Assembly (NCBI RefSeq): GCF_900177325.1
Contig: NZ_FXBL01000004.1
Location: 3,224,001-3,288,000, forward strand
DNA from: Mesorhizobium australicum
Lineage (GTDB): Bacteria; Pseudomonadota; Alphaproteobacteria; Rhizobiales; Rhizobiaceae
Length of the DNA: 64,000 nt
Direction: 5' to 3'
Shown here in pieces: positions 37,917 to 47,389 of this stretch. Made by a program: the position numbers and the translations under genes. The notes under the pieces are model-generated. The model saw only the letters and a list, made by a program, of their open reading frames with translations, was not told the DNA's origin and did not search any database. Each line of letters starts with the position of its first letter. The stretch's first letter is position 1.

Positions 37917-39176
37917 TCATCCTCCGGCTCCTGCCCGGTCGCCCGCGAAAGCACCGATCGCGCCGCAGATGCTGCCGATCGCCTTCTTGCGCCACTCCGG
38001 ATCCTTGAGCCGCATCTCGTCTCCGGCGTCGGAAAGATAGCCGAGTTCGACAAGCACCGATGGGACGTCGGGGGCGCGCAGGACCCGGAAACCGGCCGAG
38101 CGATGCGGGTTCTTGATCATCTCGATCTGCGTCGACAGTTCCCCAACCAGCGTGCGCGCAAATCTGAGCGAGAACGAATGGGTCTCGCGCCGCACCAGAT
38201 CGGTCAGGATGTCCGCTACGTCGCGGTTCTCATCCGAGACCGCTATCCCTGCTACCTGATCGGCTAGGTTTTCGCGTTCCGCAAGCGCGCGCGCATCCTC
38301 GTCGGAGGCCCGGTCGGACACGGTGTAGACCGTCGCGCCGTTCACCCCCTGCGCGCGGATCGTATCCGCGTGGATAGAGATGAACAGGTCGGCCGCCGCC
38401 TGCCGTGCGATCCGCACACGCTCGTCGAGACGCAGGAACTCGTCCTTCTCGCGGGTCATGACGATGCTGTAGCGGCCTTCCTGCTCGAGTTTCTGCTTCA
38501 GTTCCATCGCGAAGGCGAGCGTGATGTCCTTCTCGACGGTGCCCGTCAGGCCCGCGGCCCCGCCGTCGATGCCGCCATGGCCGGCGTCGAGCGCGATGGT
38601 GAAGCGCTTCGGAGCGGCTGTCTCTTCCGGCTTTCCCAAGGGGTCGCTTTTCGGCACCTCGGTGGATCCGGTCTTGTCGGCCTGGAGAAGCAGGGCCTGC
38701 TCGAATTCCTGCTCGCTCGCGGCCACAAGGTCCACGACGAGCCTGTATCCTTCCGAGGTCTCGTTCTTGAGCACGTCGAACGCTTCGACCTTGAACGGCC
38801 CCTTCCCGCCGACAATCATACGGGAGCGGCCGGCATCGAGATGGCCGTACCTTACCTCCCGCACCAGACCGCGCGGCTTCACCGAATCCGGCTCGATCAC
38901 GAAGGCCGCCTCCGGCAGGTCGATCACGAGACGATGCGGCGATCGCAGAAGGAACCACCGCACGAGCGGCTCACGGTCGAAATGCACCAGCAGCCGGACG
39001 CGCGTGGCGTCACCCGCCATTGTGAACTGCGTCGCCCGCAGGAGATCGCCGGCCTTTTCCTCGGCGGAAGCTGAGACGCAGGAGAAGGACACGCACGCGA
39101 GAATCGTAAGAACGCACGCCAGCAAGCGTCCGAAACCCTTCGATAGCCACGAAAGACGGCCTTGCAGACTGGACAA
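37917..39176 (-). CDS. amiC: N-acetylmuramoyl-L-alanine amidase with AMIN domain
   Basis: A 419-residue periplasmic zinc amidase that cuts the stem peptide from MurNAc during cell separation. A signal peptide (GRLLACVLTILACVSFSC, cleaved near ASA-EE) precedes an AMIN domain (about residues 50-150) that localises the enzyme, then an Amidase_3 domain with DAGHGGIDGGA, SIHADTIRAQG and the catalytic Glu in VLVELGYLSDAGDE. The frame stays open far upstream, but the TTG at 39176 with AGGGGA just before it gives the right signal peptide. AmiC-type naming is by architecture; other Ami paralogues cannot be excluded. Confidence 0.9.
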   Translation of the reverse strand: MSSLQGRLSWLSKGFGRLLACVLTILACVSFSCVSASAEEKAGDLLRATQFTMAGDATRVRLLVHFDREPLVRWFLLRSPHRLVIDLPEAAFVIEPDSVKPRGLVREVRYGHLDAGRSRMIVGGKGPFKVEAFDVLKNETSEGYRLVVDLVAASEQEFEQALLLQADKTGSTEVPKSDPLGKPEETAAPKRFTIALDAGHGGIDGGAAGLTGTVEKDITLAFAMELKQKLEQEGRYSIVMTREKDEFLRLDERVRIARQAAADLFISIHADTIRAQGVNGATVYTVSDRASDEDARALAERENLADQVAGIAVSDENRDVADILTDLVRRETHSFSLRFARTLVGELSTQIEMIKNPHRSAGFRVLRAPDVPSVLVELGYLSDAGDEMRLKDPEWRKKAIGSICGAIGAFAGDRAGAGG

Positions 39177-39815
39177 ACGCGCTTCCCCTGTTTTCGGCCG
39201 GGCGGCCTGCCTACATGACTGTTGCGTCCAAACGTTCGTTAATGATTGGTAGCGGCATTTGGTTAACCAAGCATTGCCGGAGGCCTTTGCGGGAAACCGT
39301 CGCGGGCATCGCTTTGCCGGCGTGGAAATCAGGGTTGCCATCGCACCTGCCAGACCATAAAAGCAACCATGGGTCACTTCAATGCCCGGAGCCGCGCGGC
39401 GGCGTTGCCAGCATTCCCTCACCATGCAGGCCACGAAGATCGCGACCGATGCTCCGACAGCGGCAGAAGAGACTTCCTTGAATTTCTTCAAGGTGTTTCG
39501 GGATATTCGGAACCCTTTGCGTGAGGAAAGCGGCCGAAGCCTCGGTTTCGCGCCGGCTCTGTATGAGCAAAAATGAGCTGGTCCGGCATGCCCGGGCCTT
39601 GGTTGAAACGGAGCTGCCGGGCCAGGCAATGTTTGCAGGCGCCATCACGAAACTCTCAGGACCTTCCCGCGCCACTTTGGCCGCGGACGTCGGAGTTTCG
39701 GCGCCGATAGGCCCGAACGCGGACTTCCCATTGTCCGGCACGACCCCAGACCGCCCCTCGCAGCGCCTGCTGCGGCGTTTGGCGCGGCTCCCGGCTGCCG
39801 GGGAGATAAACATAC
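39177..39815 (+). promoter_or_regulatory. long upstream/leader region of RNase E gene
   Basis: A 639 bp stretch between the divergent amidase gene and rne holds no convincing gene. It must carry both promoters. AT-richer sequence around 39237-39270 (TTCGTTAATGATTGG, then TTGGTTAACCAA, a palindrome) is a plausible promoter/operator zone. Further on is a small hairpin at about 39477-39493 (CCTTGAA-TTT-CTTCAAGG). A 50-codon frame at 39424-39576 lacks a ribosome binding site. In E. coli the long rne 5' UTR mediates feedback by RNase E; the same is possible here but not shown. Confidence 0.4.
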
Positions 39816-42698
39816 ATGCCCAACAACAAAATGCTGATAGACGCCTCCCACCCGGAGGAAACGCGGGTCGTTGTCACCCGCGGTAATCGTATCGAAGAAT
39901 TCGATTTCGAATCGAGAGACAAGAAGCAGCTTCGCGGCAACATCTATCTTGCCCGCGTCACGCGGGTGGAGCCGTCGCTTCAGGCGGCCTTCGTCGAATA
40001 TGGCGGCAACCGTCACGGGTTCCTCGCCTTCAGCGAAATCCATCCCGACTACTACCAGATTCCCCTGGCCGACCGGCAGGCGCTGCTGAAGGCGGATGCC
40101 GAGGATGCGGAAGCCGACGAGGCCGAGGAGGAGGACAAGAAGTCCCGCCGTCGGCGCGGCGGCAAGAACCGCGGCCGCAACAGCGACCAGAGCCGGCGCG
40201 ATTCGGCGACCTCTGCCAAGTCGTCCGACGACGAAGCCGAGGCCGAGGCGACGGAGGCGACCGAGTCGGAAGATGCCTCGCCCACGGCTTTCGCCGAGAC
40301 TGAAACGGCGGACGACACGGCAGTCTTTTCCGAAGAGCACTCCGCCGACGAACCCGCTGCTTCGTCAGATGAGCCGGAAGACGGCAAGACGATGCTCGCC
40401 GAGATCGAATCCGACGTGGTTTCCGAAAGCGTCGAGGAAGCCGCCCGCAACAACGAGGGCGAATCGGGCGGCGGCGATATCGAGGAAGTGTCCAGCTCCG
40501 GCGGTGGCGAGGACGACGTAGAGTCGGTCGGCGCCGAAGACGCGCTCGAGGAACTGCCGAGCCGTGCACCGCGCCGGCCCAACCGGCGCCAGTACAAGAT
40601 CCAGGAAGTCATCAAGCGCCGGCAGATCCTGCTGGTGCAGGTCGTCAAGGAGGAGCGCGGCAACAAGGGTGCGGCGCTGACCACCTATCTGTCGCTGGCT
40701 GGTCGTTACTCGGTGCTGATGCCGAACACGGCACGCGGCGGCGGCATCTCCCGCAAGATCACCTCCGCGGTCGACCGCAAGCGCCTCAAGGACTTGGTCG
40801 AGGATCTGGAAGTGCCGCAGGGCATGGGCGTCATCCTGCGCACGGCCGGCGCCAACCGCACCAAGGCCGAGATCAAGCGCGACTACGAATATCTGATGCG
40901 CATGTGGGAGACCGTCCGCACGCTGACGCTGCAGTCGACCGCCCCTGCCCTCGTCTACGAAGAAGGCTCGCTGATCAAGCGCTCGGTGCGCGACCTCTAC
41001 AACAAGGACATCGAGGAGATCCTGGTTGCCGGTGACGACGGCTACCGCGAGGCCAAGGATTTCATGCGGATGCTGATGCCGAGCCATGCCAAGGTGGTTC
41101 AGCCCTATCGCGATCCGATCCCGATCTTTGCCCGCAACGGCATCGAGGCGCAGCTCGACCGGATGCTGCAGCCGCAGGTGACGCTGAAGTCGGGCGGCTA
41201 CATTATCATCAACCAGACTGAGGCACTCGTCTCGATCGACGTCAACTCGGGACGCTCTACCAAGGAGCACTCGATCGAGGAGACGGCGCTCCACACCAAC
41301 CTGGAAGCCGCCGAGGAAGTCGCGCGCCAGCTCAGGCTGCGCGACCTTGCGGGCCTGATCGTCATCGACTTCATCGACATGGAGGAGAACCGCAACAACC
41401 GTGCGGTGGAGAAGCGGCTCAAGGATCATCTGAAGAACGACCGTGCGCGCATCCAGGTCGGCCGGATCTCGCATTTCGGCCTGCTGGAGATGTCGCGCCA
41501 GCGTATCCGCGCCAGCGTGCTCGAATCGACCATGAAGCCCTGCCCGCATTGCGGCGGCACCGGTCACATCCGGTCGGATTCGTCGGTCGCGCTGCATGTC
41601 GTGCGCGCCATCGAGGAGTTCCTCATCAAGGACGCGCGCAATCACATTACGGTGCGCACGCCGGCCGCGACCGCGCTCTACGTGCTCAACCACAAGCGCC
41701 GCAACCTGACCGAGCTCGAGGAGCGTTTCGGCCTGACGATCTCGATCGAGGCGGACGAGACGCTTGGCAACCAGCTCTACGCGATCACCCGCGGCGCGCC
41801 GGTTGAGCGCCCCGTGGTCACAACCATCACGGAACTGCCGATCACCGGTCCGGTCGAAGAAGAAGACGTCGACGTCGACATTGAGGAGATCGAGGACGAG
41901 GAAGTCGCCAGCGAGGAGACGGAGGAACGCCGTCCGCAGCAGTCGCATGGCGAACGCCATGAGGGCGATGGTGAGGATGGCGGGCGCCGCAAGCGCCGTC
42001 GCCGTCGTCGTCGTCGCGGCGGCCGCGATCGTGACGGCGCCGAGCAGGGCTCGCATCCGGCCGAACAGTCGGCATCGGATGACGCAGTGTCGGACGACGC
42101 TACTGTCGAGGAGGTCGAAGACGAAGGCGGCGAGGAGACCGAAGCTCCCGAGAGCGAGGCCGTAGCAGCTGACGACAGTTCGAGGAAGCGGCGGCGCGGC
42201 AAGCGCGGCGGACGCCGCAACCGCCGCGACGAATCCGACACCGCCAGCGAAGACGCCGCAACCGAGACCACGACCGAGTTCGCCGAGGAAGAAGGCTTTG
42301 TCGCGGCTCCTCCTGTGGAGGAAGCGCAGCCCGAGGCGACCGCTCCGGCGGCCGAGGCCGAACCGGAAGTGGTGGAGGCTGTCGAGGCGCCAGTGAAGAA
42401 ACCGCGCCGCGCACCGCGCAAGACGAAGGCTGCCTTGGCCGCGGAGGCTGCAGCCGCGGCGGAGGCCGAGGTTGCGGCCGCCGCTCCGGCAGTCGCCGAG
42501 CCGGAAGCAATCGTCGTCAGCGAGCCGACGGCGGCTCCGGCGGCGGAGGAGCAGCCGGCTCGTCCGTCCCGGCGGCGTCCAGGCGCAACCGACATTGACG
42601 CGCCGGTCGTGCCGAAGGTGAGCTCGAACGTCACGGAAGACGGCACCGAAGAGAAACCCAAGCGCGCCGGCTGGTGGCAGCGGAAGAGCTTCTTCTGA
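39816..42698 (+). CDS. rne: ribonuclease E
   Basis: A 960-residue endoribonuclease that starts mRNA decay and processes rRNA and tRNA. The S1 domain begins ARVTRVEPSLQAAFVEYGGN but is split by an acidic and Arg-rich insertion at about residues 88-250. The core resumes at RRQYKIQEVIKRRQILLVQV, and the catalytic Asp lies in VSIDVNSGRS (about 475). The zinc-link CPHCGGTGHI (about 576) mediates tetramerisation. The C-terminal 270 residues are acidic/Arg/Ala-rich and disordered, the degradosome scaffold in other species. The ATG is preceded by GGGGAG. A strong terminator follows. Confidence 0.96.
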   Translation: MPNNKMLIDASHPEETRVVVTRGNRIEEFDFESRDKKQLRGNIYLARVTRVEPSLQAAFVEYGGNRHGFLAFSEIHPDYYQIPLADRQALLKADAEDAEADEAEEEDKKSRRRRGGKNRGRNSDQSRRDSATSAKSSDDEAEAEATEATESEDASPTAFAETETADDTAVFSEEHSADEPAASSDEPEDGKTMLAEIESDVVSESVEEAARNNEGESGGGDIEEVSSSGGGEDDVESVGAEDALEELPSRAPRRPNRRQYKIQEVIKRRQILLVQVVKEERGNKGAALTTYLSLAGRYSVLMPNTARGGGISRKITSAVDRKRLKDLVEDLEVPQGMGVILRTAGANRTKAEIKRDYEYLMRMWETVRTLTLQSTAPALVYEEGSLIKRSVRDLYNKDIEEILVAGDDGYREAKDFMRMLMPSHAKVVQPYRDPIPIFARNGIEAQLDRMLQPQVTLKSGGYIIINQTEALVSIDVNSGRSTKEHSIEETALHTNLEAAEEVARQLRLRDLAGLIVIDFIDMEENRNNRAVEKRLKDHLKNDRARIQVGRISHFGLLEMSRQRIRASVLESTMKPCPHCGGTGHIRSDSSVALHVVRAIEEFLIKDARNHITVRTPAATALYVLNHKRRNLTELEERFGLTISIEADETLGNQLYAITRGAPVERPVVTTITELPITGPVEEEDVDVDIEEIEDEEVASEETEERRPQQSHGERHEGDGEDGGRRKRRRRRRRRGGRDRDGAEQGSHPAEQSASDDAVSDDATVEEVEDEGGEETEAPESEAVAADDSSRKRRRGKRGGRRNRRDESDTASEDAATETTTEFAEEEGFVAAPPVEEAQPEATAPAAEAEPEVVEAVEAPVKKPRRAPRKTKAALAAEAAAAAEAEVAAAAPAVAEPEAIVVSEPTAAPAAEEQPARPSRRRPGATDIDAPVVPKVSSNVTEDGTEEKPKRAGWWQRKSFF

Positions 42699-42714
42699 TC
42701 GCAGATCCTGTTTG

Positions 42715-42749
42715 AAAGCCCGCGCGGTCATCCGGCCGCGCGGGCTTTT
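42715..42749. terminator. rho-independent terminator after rne
   Basis: A 13-bp stem (AAAGCCCGCGCGG and complement) with an 8-nt loop ends in a T run (CTTTTCTTT) on the plus strand. It lies between convergent rne and the glutaminase gene and, with its A-rich left side, may act in both directions. Confidence 0.88.
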
Positions 42750-42791
42750 CTTTGCGCGTCTCGGAGCAATAGGCAGTCTAAGCCGCGTGAA

Positions 42792-43742
42792 CTATGCCGG
42801 TGGTGAAACCTTCGGCGCGAAGATCGACCAGTTCATCGCCTTGGCGAGCTTTTCGAGCGCAATCGATCCGAGTTTCGAATTGCCGTTCTCGTTGAGGCCG
42901 GGCGACCAGACGGCAATCGAGGCGACGCCCGGCACGACGCACAGGATTCCGCCGCCGACGCCACTCTTGCCCGGAACGCCGACGCGGAAGGCGAAATCGC
43001 CGGAACCGTCGTAGTGACCACAGGTCAGCATCAGCGCGCTGATGCGGCGCGCACGCTCGGAAGAAACCACGGAGTGGCCCGTCTCCGCATGGCGGCCGTC
43101 ATGCGCGAGGAACCGACCGGCAAGCGCAAGCTGGCGGCAGGACATCGCAATCGCGCAGTGATGGTAATAGACCCCCAACGCCATTTCCGGCGCATGCGTA
43201 ATGTTGCCGAACGAGCGCATGTAGTTGGCGAGCGCCACGTTTCGGAACCCGGTCGCCTGTTCCGACGCCGCCACCTGATGGTCGATGTAGACTGTATCGT
43301 CGTCGGCGAGGAACTGGATGAAGCGCAGAATCTCGCCAATCGCCTCGCGGGGCTGATGGCCGGACAAAAGCACGTCCGTGACGACGATCGCCCCGGCGTT
43401 GATGAAGGGATTGCGCGGGATACCACGCTCGTGTTCGAGCTGGATGATCGAGTTGAACGGATTTCCGGACGGCTCCCGTCCGACGCGTCTCCACAGTGTG
43501 TCGCCGACCTTGCCGAGTGCGAGCGTGAGGGTGAAGACCTTCGACACACTCTGGATCGAGAACGGGATTTCCGCATCGCCACGCGCGATCAGCCGGCCGT
43601 CATTCAAGGCAACAGCAATGCCGAACCGACCCACGTCGACCTTAGCCAGCTGTGGGATATAGGTCGCGACATCGCCGCGGTCCGGGCGCGCGGCCATTTC
43701 GGCGGCGATCTCAGTCAGAACGGTTTCGATGTCGGCGGCCAT
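42792..43742 (-). CDS. glsA: glutaminase (serine beta-lactamase-like fold)
   Basis: A 316-residue glutaminase that converts glutamine to glutamate and ammonia. The catalytic Ser-x-x-Lys is in [17 protein letters not shown], with further family motifs [21 protein letters not shown] and the C-terminal [12 protein letters not shown]. Start is either ATG at 43742 ([11 protein letters not shown], with GAGGTGAG just upstream) or GTG at 43751, whose GTGA overlaps the stop of the aminotransferase gene. The overlap suggests coupling of the two amino acid enzymes. Confidence 0.94.
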   Translation of the reverse strand: MAADIETVLTEIAAEMAARPDRGDVATYIPQLAKVDVGRFGIAVALNDGRLIARGDAEIPFSIQSVSKVFTLTLALGKVGDTLWRRVGREPSGNPFNSIIQLEHERGIPRNPFINAGAIVVTDVLLSGHQPREAIGEILRFIQFLADDDTVYIDHQVAASEQATGFRNVALANYMRSFGNITHAPEMALGVYYHHCAIAMSCRQLALAGRFLAHDGRHAETGHSVVSSERARRISALMLTCGHYDGSGDFAFRVGVPGKSGVGGGILCVVPGVASIAVWSPGLNENGNSKLGSIALEKLAKAMNWSIFAPKVSPPA

Positions 43743-43747
43743 CCGTC

Positions 43748-44896
43748 TCACCTCAGCCAGTCGGCCAGTCGCTGCATCGCAGTCTCGATCTCCCGCACGC
43801 TGCCGGCATAGGAAAACCGCATGAAGCGGTTGCCGTTGGCAACGTCGAAATCGTGACCCGGCGTCGCGGCCACATGCGCCTCCGCGATCATGCGGCGCGC
43901 AAACTCCATGCTGTCATTGGTATGGGCGGAGACGTCGCAATAGGCATAGAATGCCCCGTCCATCGGCGCGGCGATGCGGAAGCCGAGTTCCGGCAGCCGC
44001 CGGAGCAGCATCACGCGGCTCTGCCGATAAGAGTCCTTGATCGCCTCGAGTTCGGCCGTCGCGCCGAACGCTTCGCAAGCTGCCACCTGCGACAGTTCCG
44101 GCGCGGAGATGTAGAGGCTCTGCTGCAGGCGCTCGATAGGCCGCACCAGCTCCTCCGGCACAACCATCCAGCCGATCCGCCAGCCGGTCATGCAATAGTA
44201 TTTCGAGAAAGAGTTGATGACGACCGCATCCTCGCCAAAGACGAGCGCGGTGACGTCGGGCGCTGCATAGGCGAGCCGATGGTAGATCTCGTCGGAGATC
44301 GCCGCGATGCCGAGCGCACGCGTCCTTTCCAGTATCCGGCCAAGCTCGGCCTCCGGAATCACCGCTCCGGTCGGATTGGCGGGACTGGCGAAGAGCACGC
44401 CGGCCAGCGGCGCGGCCCGGTGCGCCTGTTCCAGCAGTTCGGCGGTCAGATAGCCCTCCTCGCCGAGCTCGATCTCGACCGCCTCCAGTCCGAGCGCCGC
44501 AAGGATGTTGCGGTAAGCCGGATAGCCCGGCGAGGTGATCGCGACGCGGTCGCCGACGTCGAACATCGCGAGAAAGGCAAGATTGAACGCCGCCGAAGAC
44601 CCCGTCGTCACCACGACCCGCGCCGGCGCGACCTCGACCCCGTAGTGCTCGGCGTAATGCGCGGCGATCGCCCGCCTCAGCACCGCAATGCCGAGCGCGT
44701 CCGTATAGCCGATCTGTCCCCGGATCAGTGCGGCGCTCGCGGCCTCGCGCACGGCGGCCGGCGCGCTCCCCGACGGCTGACCGACCGCCATCGAGATCAC
44801 ATCGACGCCCTGCTGGCGGAGCCGGTTCGCCTCGGCCAGAACGTCCATCGCGTGGAACGGCTCGATGCGGCTGCGTCGTGAGGTGCTGATAACCAT
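43748..44896 (-). CDS. class I/II pyridoxal-phosphate aminotransferase
   Basis: A 382-residue fold-type I aminotransferase. Visible landmarks are [54 protein letters not shown], the [11 protein letters not shown] segment and the PLP lysine in [18 protein letters not shown]. The C-terminal substrate Arg is in RFMRFSYAG. Such enzymes commonly use aspartate, aromatic or other amino acids; specificity is not readable. The ATG at 44896 ([14 protein letters not shown]) is preferred to one 30 bases upstream. It overlaps glsA and is divergent from the M48 protease gene. Confidence 0.9.
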   Translation of the reverse strand: MVISTSRRSRIEPFHAMDVLAEANRLRQQGVDVISMAVGQPSGSAPAAVREAASAALIRGQIGYTDALGIAVLRRAIAAHYAEHYGVEVAPARVVVTTGSSAAFNLAFLAMFDVGDRVAITSPGYPAYRNILAALGLEAVEIELGEEGYLTAELLEQAHRAAPLAGVLFASPANPTGAVIPEAELGRILERTRALGIAAISDEIYHRLAYAAPDVTALVFGEDAVVINSFSKYYCMTGWRIGWMVVPEELVRPIERLQQSLYISAPELSQVAACEAFGATAELEAIKDSYRQSRVMLLRRLPELGFRIAAPMDGAFYAYCDVSAHTNDSMEFARRMIAEAHVAATPGHDFDVANGNRFMRFSYAGSVREIETAMQRLADWLR

Positions 44897-45017
44897 GAAT
44901 GCTCCGGTCTGCGAGGCGCGCCGCACATTTGCCGGAATGGTGTGGGGATCACAAGTTCAGGAATGCCGCGTTTCGCCTTTTAATCGTCTGCTTGCTCGTC
45001 TAGGTGTAGCCCCCGAC

Positions 45018-46424
45018 ATGACCGCATTCACAGACACCAGCAGCTTGACGCGACGCCTCGCGCACGGCGCGCTCGCCGTTGCGGTCGCCGCCCAGTCCTT
45101 CTGGTTCGCCCCGCCCGCGAAGGCGCAGCAGCGCGGCGTGCCGATTGTGCGTGACGCGGAGATCGAGGCGCTCGTGCGCGATTACGTCCGCCCGATCCTC
45201 AAGGTGGCGGGCCTTACGAAGGCCGGGGTCGACGTCATTCTGGTCAACGACGACAGCTTCAACGCATTCGTCGCCGGACGGCGTATGTTCATCAATACGG
45301 GCGCACTGCTGACGGCGGAGACGCCGAACGAGATCATCGGCGTCATCGCGCACGAAGCAGGACATCTGGCCGACGGCCATCAGGAGCGGCTCCGCGATCA
45401 ACTGGCGCGCGCCCAGACCATGGCGGTGGTCGCCTCACTGCTCGGCATCGGTGCGACGGTGGCTGGTGCCGCGGCCAATTCGGGCGACATGGCGCGCGCC
45501 GGCACCGGCATCGCCATGGGCGGCGCGGAGGTGGCGCGGCGCACCCTGCTCGGCTACCAGCGTACCGAGGAAGCCGCGGCCGACATCGCGGCCCTGCGTT
45601 ATCTCGACGCCACCGGCCAGTCCGCGAAGGGGATGCTGACCACGTTCGGCCGCTTCCAGAGCGCGCTGGCGCTGAGCGGTGCGCGCATCGATCCCTATCA
45701 GGTCAGCCATCCGATGCCGCGCGACCGCATTGCCAACCTGACCGAGCGCGCACAGAAGAGCCAGCATTTCGGCGCGATGGACCCCCCGGCCCTGCAACTG
45801 CGCCACGACATGATGCGCGCCAAGATCGCCGCCTTCACCGGCGGCCAGGGCGCTACGTCGCGCATGTTCCGCAAGGATGCACGCGGCATCCCTGCCCTCT
45901 ATGGCGATGCCATCACCACCTATCTCTACGGCAATCCCCGCGCAGCGCTGAGCAAGATCGACGCCCTGATCAAGCAGCAGCCGCAGAACGCCTATTACCA
46001 CGAGATGCGCGGCGACATCCTGATGAAAGCAACCCGCGCCTCAGAGGCGGCGGAGGCCTATGCCCGCGCGGTCAAGCTCGATCCGTCGCGCTCCGGGCTG
46101 ATCAATGTCAGCTACGGCCAGGCATTGCTCGCGGTGGGCACGCCGGATGCCGTGAAGCGGGCCGTCACCGAGATCAACAAGGGCATAGAGCGCGATCGGG
46201 AAAACCCCTCGGCCTATCGCCCCCTCGCCCAGGCCTACGGCCAGTTGGGCGATATCGGGCTTGCGGAACTCGCGAGCGCTGAAGGCGAATATTATTCCGG
46301 CAAGTACCTCGACGCGAAGATCTTCGCGGCGCGGGCGCAGACCAAGCTGAAGCAGGGCTCTCCCGCCTGGCTGCGCGCCCAGGACATCATCAACTACCGC
46401 GAAGCGGGAAAAAAGCGGAAGTGA
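45018..46424 (+). CDS. M48 family metalloprotease with TPR domain (BepA-like)
   Basis: A 468-residue periplasmic zinc protease. A signal peptide (ALAVAVAAQSFWFAPPAKA) precedes an M48 domain with HEAGH in GVIAHEAGHLADGH and the third ligand Glu in QRTEEAAADIAALRYL. TPR-like helices fill the C-terminal half (AYYHEMRGDILMKATRASEA, AYARAVKLDPS). In E. coli BepA degrades stalled outer-membrane proteins such as LptD and BamA clients. It is followed 34 bp later by a DsbA-like gene, which would fit oxidative folding of the same clients. ATG at 45018 gives the signal peptide; the longer frame is antisense to the aminotransferase gene. Confidence 0.9.
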   Translation: MTAFTDTSSLTRRLAHGALAVAVAAQSFWFAPPAKAQQRGVPIVRDAEIEALVRDYVRPILKVAGLTKAGVDVILVNDDSFNAFVAGRRMFINTGALLTAETPNEIIGVIAHEAGHLADGHQERLRDQLARAQTMAVVASLLGIGATVAGAAANSGDMARAGTGIAMGGAEVARRTLLGYQRTEEAAADIAALRYLDATGQSAKGMLTTFGRFQSALALSGARIDPYQVSHPMPRDRIANLTERAQKSQHFGAMDPPALQLRHDMMRAKIAAFTGGQGATSRMFRKDARGIPALYGDAITTYLYGNPRAALSKIDALIKQQPQNAYYHEMRGDILMKATRASEAAEAYARAVKLDPSRSGLINVSYGQALLAVGTPDAVKRAVTEINKGIERDRENPSAYRPLAQAYGQLGDIGLAELASAEGEYYSGKYLDAKIFAARAQTKLKQGSPAWLRAQDIINYREAGKKRK

Positions 46425-46458
46425 CCCGACAGGGTCGGAAAGAGGACAGGTTCGCACG

Positions 46459-47262
46459 ATGAGCAAGACGCTCGCACTCGGTCTCGCAGGTGTCGCGGTC
46501 TCCGCGGCCATGCTCGGCTTTGGTTTCTATGCAGGCAAGCAGCAGCCGGCGATCGCCGCGGCGACGCCTCCCGCTGTCGCGGCGCCCATCCAGGGACGAG
46601 CGCAGATCGAGCAGGTCGTGCGCGATTATCTGCTGGCCAATCCCGAACTGATGGTCGAGGTGCAGGCCGCCCTCGAATCTAGGCAGGAGGAGAAGCAGCG
46701 TGTCGCCCAGCAGTCAACGATCGCGTCCGACAAGGACCTGATCTTCAACGGCAAGTATGATGGCTGGGGCGGCAATCCGCAGGGCAACGTCACGCTGGTT
46801 GAGTTTTTCGACTACAATTGCGGCTTCTGCAAGCGCGCCTTCCCCGATATGCAGGCCCTCGTGAAGGACGACCCGCAGGTCCGCGTCGTCTACAAGGAGT
46901 TCCCGATCCTCGGACCAGACTCTCAGAAGGCTCACGTCGTATCGATGGCGTTCCGCGCGCTGATGCCGCAGAAGTGGACGGAGTTCCATCATGCGCTGAT
47001 GGGCATGTCGCGCGCTACAGAGGAAAGCGCGCTCCGAATCGCTCTTTCGCTCGGCGCCGATGAGGCTGCCTTGCGCAAGGAGATGGAGAACCCGCAGATC
47101 GGCGCAGCCTTCGAGGAGACATACAACCTCGCCACCAAGCTGGCGATCACTGGCACACCCTCCTATGTCGTCGGCAAGGAGGTCGTGTTCGGCGCGCTCG
47201 GCAAGGCCGTGCTGGAGGAAAAGGTCGCGCTCGCGCGCGGCTGCGGTGAGGAAACCTGCTGA
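46459..47262 (+). CDS. DsbA family periplasmic thiol oxidoreductase
   Basis: A 267-residue thioredoxin-fold protein of the DSBA/Com1-like branch. An N-terminal membrane anchor or signal (LALGLAGVAVSAAMLGFGF) is followed by a helical dimerisation region (QIEQVVRDYLLANPELM) and the thioredoxin domain with active site FDYNCGFCKRAF (CGFC) and cis-proline GTPSYVVGK. A Cys near the C-terminus (RGCGEETC) adds a possible second disulfide. The N-terminal helices resemble ScsC/Com1-type isomerases. It is in one unit with the M48 protease gene. Confidence 0.9.
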   Translation: MSKTLALGLAGVAVSAAMLGFGFYAGKQQPAIAAATPPAVAAPIQGRAQIEQVVRDYLLANPELMVEVQAALESRQEEKQRVAQQSTIASDKDLIFNGKYDGWGGNPQGNVTLVEFFDYNCGFCKRAFPDMQALVKDDPQVRVVYKEFPILGPDSQKAHVVSMAFRALMPQKWTEFHHALMGMSRATEESALRIALSLGADEAALRKEMENPQIGAAFEETYNLATKLAITGTPSYVVGKEVVFGALGKAVLEEKVALARGCGEETC

Positions 47263-47389
47263 AAACCCCACTATCGGCGCCCGCGTTTGTGGACATCCCG
47301 ACAAGACACTTGCGCTTGGCGGCGCACACTTTAAGCCGGACCGGTAGACGGCGGTCGCTAGCGGCCGCCGTTCCTGGATGGAATACTGA

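Noticed and set aside
39424..39576. 50-codon frame in the rne leader (MQATKIATDAPTAAEETS...)
   Set aside because: No ribosome binding site before the ATG and no known family; kept only as a possible leader peptide within the leader entry.
47348..47371. GC-rich hairpin ACGGCGG/CCGCCGT between the DsbA-like gene and aroQ
   Set aside because: Short stem with a large loop and no U-tract; not convincing as a terminator.
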